Positions 59,401 to 64,000 of a DNA stretch of 64,000 nt are shown piece after piece. This DNA comes from JAIBJN01 sp963847985 (lineage in GTDB: Bacteria; Actinomycetota; Thermoleophilia; Gaiellales; Gaiellaceae). The notes under the pieces were generated by a model that saw nothing but the letters and a program-made list of their open reading frames with translations, was not told the origin of the DNA and ran no database searches. The DNA is taken from contig CAWKBS010000008.1 of NCBI GenBank assembly GCA_963847985.1, positions 1 through 64,000 of the forward strand, given 5' to 3'. Position 1 is the stretch's first letter; every line of letters starts with the position of its first letter. Position numbers and translations under genes: made by a program.

Positions 59401-60710
59401 GGCTCACCGATCCGGTGCTGAACGGAGGCGCCGGGATCGACACGGCTTACTACGACCTGGTCGACCCGGTCCCGAGCGCCGTCGAGAACAAGATTCTCGG
59501 CTCGACGCCGCCCCCGCCGCCTCCGCCTCCGCCACCGCCACCGCCGCCGGACACGACGCCGCCCGAGACGACGATCACCTCCGGCCCGGCCTCGCCCACC
59601 ACGGCGACGAGCGCCACGTTCGTCCTCGCTTCGAGCGACGCGGGCTCGACCTTTGCGTGCGCTCTCGATCTCGGCCCGTTCCTCCCCTGCGCCTCGCCGG
59701 TGACCTACACCGCCCTGGCCCTGGGCGGCCACCAGCTGAGCGTCCGCGCCACCGACCCCGCGGGCAACGTCGATCCGACCCCGGCCACGTTCGCCTGGAC
59801 GATCGAAGAGGGGCCTCCGCCTCCGCCTCCACCCCCGCCGCCTCCACCCGGCGAGGGCACCTGCGCCTACAGCGCAGCGTCGAAGTCCGTGACGGCCACG
59901 ATCCCGGCCGCCGGGACGGCGACCCTCTCGGTCGTCGGCAGCGAGATCCGCTTCGCCGGGGTCGCCTGCGGCGCCGCGACGACTGCGAACACGGATGCGA
60001 TCACGGTGACGGGCGGCACCGGCTCGGTCGAGCGCCTGGTCGTCGACCAGTCGGCGGGCGCGCTCGCCCCCGGCGCCACGGCGGAGACGGTCGGCACCAA
60101 CTCCGAGATCGAGCTGGCCGTCAACCTGGGAGACGCGACCGACCAGCTCGTGCTCGGCGGCACGGCGGGCCCCGATCTGCTCTCCGTCGGGACCAAGGGC
60201 GCCTCGTTCACGCCCGACACGGATCTCGACATCACGTTCTCGCAGCTCCCGAACTCGATCGAGCTCGTGGGTGGCGCCGGCAACGACACGCTTACCTCGG
60301 GCGGCGGCTACGGCACCGCGCAGGCGTTCCTCGGCCGCGCGACGCTGCGCGGGGAGGACGGCGATGACGCGCTCAGCGGCAGCAGCCTCGACGATCGTCT
60401 CGTCGGCGGGACGGGTGCCGACACGCTCCACGGGAGCTCCGGAAACGACGAGCTTCTCGGCGAGAGCGGGAACGACACACTGCAGGGGCAGGACGGAAAC
60501 GACCGGCTCGTCGGCGGGCCCGGCTCGGACTCGCTCTCGGGCGGGAACGGCGACGACACGCTCGAGGCCGCCGACGGCGAGGCCGATGTCCTCATCCACG
60601 GGCAGATCGGCATCGACACGGCCTACTACGACGCCGGGCTCGATCCGGCGCCGGTCTCGGTCGAGAACGCCGTTCCCGGGCCGCCCCCGCCCACGGGCCT
60701 GGCCCGGTAG
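56445..60710 (+). CDS. Secreted PQQ-dependent sugar dehydrogenase with PKD and duplicated RTX-like modules
   Basis: A 1421-residue exported protein. A signal peptide (MRRLLLIAVLGCLLAPVSAA) leads to a glucose/sorbosone-dehydrogenase beta-propeller (residues about 25-460; YDRG-type core VHNYWDRGLLGMALDPQFPA; HGLRNPFRIAFRPGTSELWI). A PKD domain follows (APLTVNFDGRGSSDPEGAPL, about 475-560). Two copies of one module come next (about 745-1010 and 1135-1410): a beta-rich opening (CSYNPATKSVSASIPAAEQA; CAYSAASKSVTATIPAAGTA), then Gly-Asp calcium repeats (GGAGNDDVNGYAGNDTIDGA). A poly-Pro linker and an Ig-like unit separate the copies. It probably oxidises an extracellular sugar while bound to the surface. 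Confidence 0.87.
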   Translation: MRRLLLIAVLGCLLAPVSAAGGATLPPGFQEEVVLSGLANPMVVRFSPDGRVFVAEKSGLVKVFDSLSDTTPSTYADLRTKVHNYWDRGLLGMALDPQFPADPYIYVLYTHDAAIGGTAPRWGTAGATSDPCPNPPGGNVDGCVVSGRLSRVSSTGVETVLVTDWCQQYPSHSQGQIQFGPDGYLYASSGDGAAFGFTDWGQDGSPLNPCGDPPGGVGAVLTPPTAEGGSLRAQDLRTSGDPVSLDGSVIRVNPDNGAALPTNPLFSSPDLNARRIITHGLRNPFRIAFRPGTSELWIGDVGLGRWEEINRITDVLGTVENGGWPCYEGPASPPSWQNAGIGICTNLYAAGPAAVHAPYFSYSHSGPIVAGETCAFGSSSISGLAFYQGGPYPASYDNALFFSDYSRNCVWAMRAGTNGLPNPNDIVTFVAPGAGPVGLEIGPSGDLFYPGYDDGTIRRIRYFAANQPPIAVAQATPTSGLAPLTVNFDGRGSSDPEGAPLVYAWDLDGDGQHDDSSSATPVRTYTQNGSVTVRLRVTDQSGASDIASIAITVGNTAPVATITAPTASTTWAVGETIAFSGTGTDAQSGALPASAFQWELVLHHCPSTCHEHIVQAFPGIRNGTFDGPNHDYPAHLELRLTVTDSGGLNDTEVVPLEPKTVQTTFATNIPGLELTADDETAAAPFTRTSIMGSTHTVSAPETQVLYGVEFTFESWSDGGARVHQLTTSADGTLTAHYSGGSPAACSYNPATKSVSASIPAAEQATLKVAAGGQLLFGAVPMPCGAATSANTDLVVVTGVAGTAERLTIDQSESAFGPGAEVENTTPEIEVVANLGNASDRLVVVGTAGDDRLAVGVNGVAIDADNDVDVTFSPSPAPAIVEFVGGGGRNTLTARGGTGTGAFFPGSVVLRAGDLGDVLTGSNLADLLVGGAGNDDVNGYAGNDTIDGAAGDDKLNGADGNDDSLGGLGADSISSGAGDDTIRASDGLTDPVLNGGAGIDTAYYDLVDPVPSAVENKILGSTPPPPPPPPPPPPPPDTTPPETTITSGPASPTTATSATFVLASSDAGSTFACALDLGPFLPCASPVTYTALALGGHQLSVRATDPAGNVDPTPATFAWTIEEGPPPPPPPPPPPPGEGTCAYSAASKSVTATIPAAGTATLSVVGSEIRFAGVACGAATTANTDAITVTGGTGSVERLVVDQSAGALAPGATAETVGTNSEIELAVNLGDATDQLVLGGTAGPDLLSVGTKGASFTPDTDLDITFSQLPNSIELVGGAGNDTLTSGGGYGTAQAFLGRATLRGEDGDDALSGSSLDDRLVGGTGADTLHGSSGNDELLGESGNDTLQGQDGNDRLVGGPGSDSLSGGNGDDTLEAADGEADVLIHGQIGIDTAYYDAGLDPAPVSVENAVPGPPPPTGLAR

Positions 60711-60750
60711 TCCGGACACCAGGTCGTCCGCTCGGTTACGTTTCGGCGCG

Positions 60751-61857
60751 ATGAAGATCCGCGCCGCGGTCCTGGAGGAGTTCGGCAGCCCCCTTGAGGT
60801 GCAGGAGCTCGACCTCGCCGAGCCGAAGGCCGGTGAGACGCTCGTCCGGCTCGCCGCCTGCGGCGTCTGCCACACCGACCTGTACACGGCGTCCGGCGCC
60901 GACCCGTCCGGCTACACGCCGACCGTGCTCGGCCACGAGGGCGCGGGCGTCGTCGAGGCGGTCGGCGACGGCGTCACGCTCGTCGAGCCCGGCGACCACG
61001 TCGTCACCCTCTTCGCGCCCCAGTGCGGGGAGTGCGTCCACTGCCGGCGGCCGGGCATCGGGCTCTGCCTGGCGATCCGCGACCGTCAGAACGAGGGCTA
61101 CCTCCCGGACGGCACCGCGCGCCTCTCGCGCGACGGCGAGCCGATCCGCCACTTCATGGGCACCTCCACGTTCGCCGAGTACACGGTCATCCCCGAGATC
61201 GCGCTCGCGAAGATCGACCGCGAGGCGCCGCTCGACCGCGCCGCCCTCTTCGCCTGCGGCCTCTCCACGGGGATCGGCGCCGCGCTCAACACGGCCCGCG
61301 TGGAGGCAGGCTCCACCTGCGTCGTCTTCGGGACGGGCATGGTCGGCCTCGGCGCCGTCGTCGGCTGCCGGCTCGCCGGAGCGGAGCGGATCATCGCCGT
61401 GGACGTCGCCGAGGGCCGGCTCGCCCTCGCCCCGCACCACGGCGCCACGGAGACGATGCTCGGCGGTGACGACATCGTCGAGCGGATCACTGAGGCGACC
61501 GGCGGCTTCGGCGCCGACTACACCTTCGAGGCGACCGGGAACGTCGGCGTCATGCGTCAGGCCGTCGAGTCCGCGCGCATGGGCTGGGGCCTGGCGACGA
61601 TGTGCGGCGTCGCCGGCAAGGGCGAGACGCTCGACGTCGTGCCGCGCTTCCTCATCACCGGCAGGCGGATCGCGGGCTCCTCGTTCGGCGGCTGCAAGGG
61701 ACGAGAGGACGTGCCCGCGTACGTCGGGCGCTACCTGGCGGGCGAGATCGACGTGGACGCCTTCGTCTCGCACAAGCTGACGCTGGACGAGGTCAACCGC
61801 GGCTTCGAGCTGATGGAGGCCGGCGACGGCATCCGGAGCGTGATCGACTTCGCATGA
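60751..61857 (+). CDS. Zinc-dependent alcohol dehydrogenase, class III (formaldehyde-type) like
   Basis: A 368-residue medium-chain dehydrogenase. Catalytic zinc ligands are in LAACGVCHTDLYTASG (Cys near residue 38), LGHEGAGVVEAVGDGV, and FACGLSTGIGAALNTA. The structural zinc loop is CGECVHCRRPGIGLC. GHFMGTSTFAEYTV-like residues (HFMGTSTFAEYTVIPE) are typical of class III (thiol-formaldehyde) enzymes. The NAD motif is CVVFGTGMVGLGAVVGCRLA. The overlap with an MBL hydrolase gene (ATGA) suggests a dehydrogenase-thioesterase pair that oxidises a thiol-formaldehyde adduct, perhaps mycothiol. The adduct is inferred. Confidence 0.88.
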   Translation: MKIRAAVLEEFGSPLEVQELDLAEPKAGETLVRLAACGVCHTDLYTASGADPSGYTPTVLGHEGAGVVEAVGDGVTLVEPGDHVVTLFAPQCGECVHCRRPGIGLCLAIRDRQNEGYLPDGTARLSRDGEPIRHFMGTSTFAEYTVIPEIALAKIDREAPLDRAALFACGLSTGIGAALNTARVEAGSTCVVFGTGMVGLGAVVGCRLAGAERIIAVDVAEGRLALAPHHGATETMLGGDDIVERITEATGGFGADYTFEATGNVGVMRQAVESARMGWGLATMCGVAGKGETLDVVPRFLITGRRIAGSSFGGCKGREDVPAYVGRYLAGEIDVDAFVSHKLTLDEVNRGFELMEAGDGIRSVIDFA

Positions 61858-62585
61858 TCGTCGAGCGCGTCGAGCACCCGGACTGGCTCTCGAACGCGTA
61901 CCTCGTCGCCGAGGGCCCCGGCGGAAGCGGTGTCCTCGTCGACGCCAACGGGCTCGAAGGAGAGCTGGAGCGCATCGTCGCCGAGCAGGGGATCACCCTG
62001 ACGCACGTCCTCTGCACGCACGGCCACGCCGACCACGTCGTCGGGATCGAGGCGCTCGCCGGGCGCCACGGGGTGCCGCTCCTCGCGCATCCGGACACCG
62101 GGGTCGAGGCCGACCAGCGGCTGGCCGACGGCGACACGATCGCGAGCGGCGCCCTGGAGATCCAGGCGCTCTACACGCCCGGCCACTGTCCCGACCACAT
62201 CGCGTTCCTCGTCGACGGGACGGGCTGCCTCACGGCCGACTGCCTCTTCAAGGGCACCGTGGGAGGCACGGCGGGCGGCGGCCCGAACGGCTACCGCGAG
62301 CAGGTGCACTCGATCATGGAGGTGCTCCTGGCCCTCCCGCCCGAGACGCGGCTTCATCCGGGCCATCGGGAGCCGACCACGGTCGCGGACGAGCTGGAGA
62401 CGAACCCCTTCGTCCGCGTCTGGCGGGGCCTCGACGCGGAGGGCTCCGAGCCGTGCCGGGTGCGGGGCGAGGAGGCGACGCTCGTCCTCTGGGGGCCGGA
62501 CTACGACGGGACGCACAAGGCCTGGGTCCGCTACGCCGACGGGCGCGACGCCATCGTCGGCGGCTCGCAGGTCGAGCGCGGCTAG
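61854..62585 (+). CDS. MBL-fold metallo-hydrolase (glyoxalase II-like)
   Basis: A 243-residue metallo-beta-lactamase-fold enzyme. The dinuclear metal motif is CTHGHADHVVGIEALAG (HxHxDH near residue 58). A further His is in YTPGHCPDHIAFLVDGTG, the bridging Asp is in CLTADCLFKGTVGGTAGG, and the last His is in RLHPGHREPTTVADE. It probably cleaves a thioester made by the dehydrogenase encoded upstream (S-formyl-thiol). The ATG at 61854 overlaps that gene's stop. Confidence 0.88.
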   Translation: MIVERVEHPDWLSNAYLVAEGPGGSGVLVDANGLEGELERIVAEQGITLTHVLCTHGHADHVVGIEALAGRHGVPLLAHPDTGVEADQRLADGDTIASGALEIQALYTPGHCPDHIAFLVDGTGCLTADCLFKGTVGGTAGGGPNGYREQVHSIMEVLLALPPETRLHPGHREPTTVADELETNPFVRVWRGLDAEGSEPCRVRGEEATLVLWGPDYDGTHKAWVRYADGRDAIVGGSQVERG

Positions 62586-62587
62586 GC

Positions 62588-63467
62588 GTGGAGGGCCCGC
62601 GAGGGGCACGTCGACTTCCGCGGCTACCGCACCTGGTACCGCATCGTCGGTGAGAGCGCCGACGGCCGCGACCCGCTCGTCGCCCTGCACGGCGGGCCCG
62701 GCTCGACCCACAACTACTTCGCGCCGCTCGAGCGGCTGGCGGAGGACGGCCGCGCCGTCGTCCTCTACGACCAGATCGGCTGCGGCAACTCGGACCGCCC
62801 GCAGGACTTCGACTGGAGCGTCCAGGTCTTCCTCGACGAGCTCGCCACGCTGCGCGACCAGCTCGGGCTCGAGCGGATCCACCTCCTCGGCACGTCCTGG
62901 GGCGGCCAGCTCGCCCTCGAGCACGCGCTGAGCGGCTACGGCGGTCTCACGAGCCTCGTGCTGAGCTCGACCCTGGCGAGCATCGGGGAGTGGGTCCTGG
63001 AGGCACGGCGCCTGCGCGCCGCGCTGCCGGCGGACGTCGTCGAGACCCTCGACCGCCATGAGCAGGCTGGCACGTTCGACGACCCGGAGTACCGGGAGGC
63101 GCTCGGCGTCTTCGACGACCACTACATCCACCGCGGCGCCAAGGGGACACCGGAGCTCGCGCGCATGCATGCGGAGAAGGGCCCGGAGGCCTACCTCGCG
63201 ATGGTGGGCCCGAACGAGTGGACGGTCACCGGCGAGCTGCGCGACTGGGACGTCCGCGACCGGCTCGGCGAGATCCAGGTGCCGGCGCTGGTCGCCCGCG
63301 GCGCGTACGACATCTGCACCGAGGCGATCGCGGCGACGCTCCTCGCGGGCCTCCCGAACGCCCGCGGCGTCGTCTTCGAGGAGAGCTCCCACATGCCGGC
63401 TCTCGAGGAGAGCGACCGGTATCTCGAGGTCGTGGGGGCGTTCCTGCGGGAGGCGGAGGGCGATTGA
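62588..63467 (+). CDS. Proline iminopeptidase-like alpha/beta hydrolase, probable frameshift near start
   Basis: About 290 residues. The oxyanion region is LVALHGGPGSTHNYFAPLER, followed by VVLYDQIGCGNSDRP and the nucleophile elbow LLGTSWGGQLALEHAL. The acid is in ALVARGAYDICTE and the His in FEESSHMPALEESD. It removes N-terminal proline or hydrolyses a similar amide. The main frame has no start codon after the previous stop. Starting at the GTG at 62588 and dropping one G from the run at 62601-62605 gives VEGPRGHVDFRGYRTWYR, a normal opening. So one extra base is likely. Confidence 0.8.
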
Positions 63468-63901
63468 CGGACCAGGATGCGCTCGCGGAGGAGGCGAGGA
63501 CGATCATCGACTCCAACCGGTACATGGTGGTCGCCACCGCCGGCTCCGACGGGTCGCCGTGGGTCTCGCCGGTCTGGTTCGCCACGAAGAACTACCGCGA
63601 TTTCTTCTGGGTCTCCAAGCCAGAGGCGAGGCACTCCCGCAATCTTGCGGTGCGCCGGCAGGTGAGCATCGTGATCTTCGACTCCCAGGTGCGCCCCGGC
63701 AATGCGAAAGCCGTGTACATGTCGGCGCTCGCCGACGAGCTGTCGGGCGACGAGCTCGAGCCGGGCCTGACCGTCTTCTGCGATCACTCGGAGGCACAGG
63801 GGCTTCCTCCGTGGGCGCTGTCCGACGTGCAGGCGCCCGCTCGCCATCGGCTCTACCGCGCGACCGCGCTGGAGCACTTCGTGCTGATGCGATCGCGATG
63901 A
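63464..63901 (+). CDS. Pyridoxamine 5'-phosphate oxidase-fold (FMN-binding split barrel) protein
   Basis: A 145-residue protein with a TTG start at 63464 that overlaps the peptidase stop (TTGA). The fold signature is RYMVVATAGSDGSPWVSPVW (residues about 19-38), FFWVSKPEARHSRNLAVRRQ near 50 and VSIVIFDSQVRPGNAKAVYM near 70. It probably binds FMN, F420 or heme; true PNPOx activity is unlikely. It is last in the 60751-63901 operon. Confidence 0.85.
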   Translation: MTDQDALAEEARTIIDSNRYMVVATAGSDGSPWVSPVWFATKNYRDFFWVSKPEARHSRNLAVRRQVSIVIFDSQVRPGNAKAVYMSALADELSGDELEPGLTVFCDHSEAQGLPPWALSDVQAPARHRLYRATALEHFVLMRSR

Positions 63902-64000
63902 GCGGTTGGCCGTAGCCGTCTAGCCGGCGGCCTAGGGGCCGCTTGCTTCGGCCTGCGCGCGCCTTGCAGTGGCCGGCCGGACTGCCGTCCGCAGAGTGCG

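Noticed and set aside
1..64000. tRNA, rRNA, CRISPR arrays, phage or transposon genes
   Set aside because: I looked for cloverleaf-like spacers, regularly spaced repeats and integrase/transposase motifs and found none; a covariance-model scan would be needed for certainty.

Overview
The window is a very GC-rich (about 70% by eye), gene-dense bacterial chromosome segment. GTGA, ATGA and TTGA start/stop overlaps are common and no gene-free gap exceeds 300 bases. F420-type LLM flavoenzymes, a MurT/GatD pair, an AfsR/BTAD regulator, two-Cys S18 and the rpsF-ssb-rpsR-rplI block all fit Actinomycetota. I infer a deep-branching lineage such as Thermoleophilia, but no rRNA is present to prove it. I saw no tRNA, rRNA, CRISPR array, integrase or transposase.

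Region 1 (1-13 kb). A minus-strand operon of redox proteins (GlcD-like FAD oxidase, CCG-type Fe-S protein, LLM flavoenzyme, GMC oxidoreductase, plus an unknown 90-residue protein) is followed by a peptidase C26 gene with a frameshift, an EamA transporter and a PRC-barrel protein. Then comes a small demethylation-type module: IclR regulator and GcvT-like protein, divergent from a DAO-family FAD oxidoreductase. An Na+/H+ antiporter and two small membrane proteins close the region.

Region 2 (13-35 kb) is the most interesting. It starts with an ammonium-transporter operon carrying two tiny membrane proteins. Read on the minus strand from about 31.2 kb down to 15.4 kb there follow: a GAF-GAF-PucR regulator, a type III glutamine synthetase resembling gamma-glutamylmethylamide synthetase (gmaS), three glutamate-synthase-like subunits (mgsA/B/C), a GST, a GntR regulator, a four-subunit sarcosine-oxidase-type enzyme (order D-A-G-B), and the tetrahydrofolate C1 genes fhs, fchA and folD. 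This is the gene set expected of the N-methylglutamate pathway of methylamine oxidation, linked to C1 oxidation to formate. The neighbouring plus-strand fdhD and mobA genes (formate dehydrogenase maturation, molybdenum cofactor) suggest formate is then oxidised, although no formate dehydrogenase lies here. The module carries palindromes: the same 23-bp palindrome occurs twice (16902-16924 and 29403-29425), a 27-bp palindrome covers the GntR start codon, and a 168-bp imperfect inverted repeat separates soxB from fhs.

Region 3 (33.5-41 kb) is housekeeping: cupin, purA, dnaB, a DnaC/IstB-like ATPase with a zinc-ribbon N-terminus, then rplI, rpsR, ssb and rpsF on the minus strand, and two small genes.

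Region 4 (41-64 kb) is mixed: a membrane-anchored peptidoglycan-binding/C5-epimerase-like protein, a second GST, a SIMPL lipoprotein, a giant BTAD-cyclase-ATPase regulator, a rhodanese, a CPA2 antiporter, a DUF2252 protein, murJ, gatD/murT, a secreted PQQ-type sugar dehydrogenase fused to PKD and RTX-like repeats, and an alcohol dehydrogenase-MBL hydrolase-peptidase-flavin protein operon that may handle formaldehyde.

At least seven single-base frameshifts interrupt otherwise well conserved genes (puuD-like, folD three times, gmaS, the PucR gene, the prolyl iminopeptidase). All look like one-base insertions, so sequencing or assembly error is as likely as gene decay.
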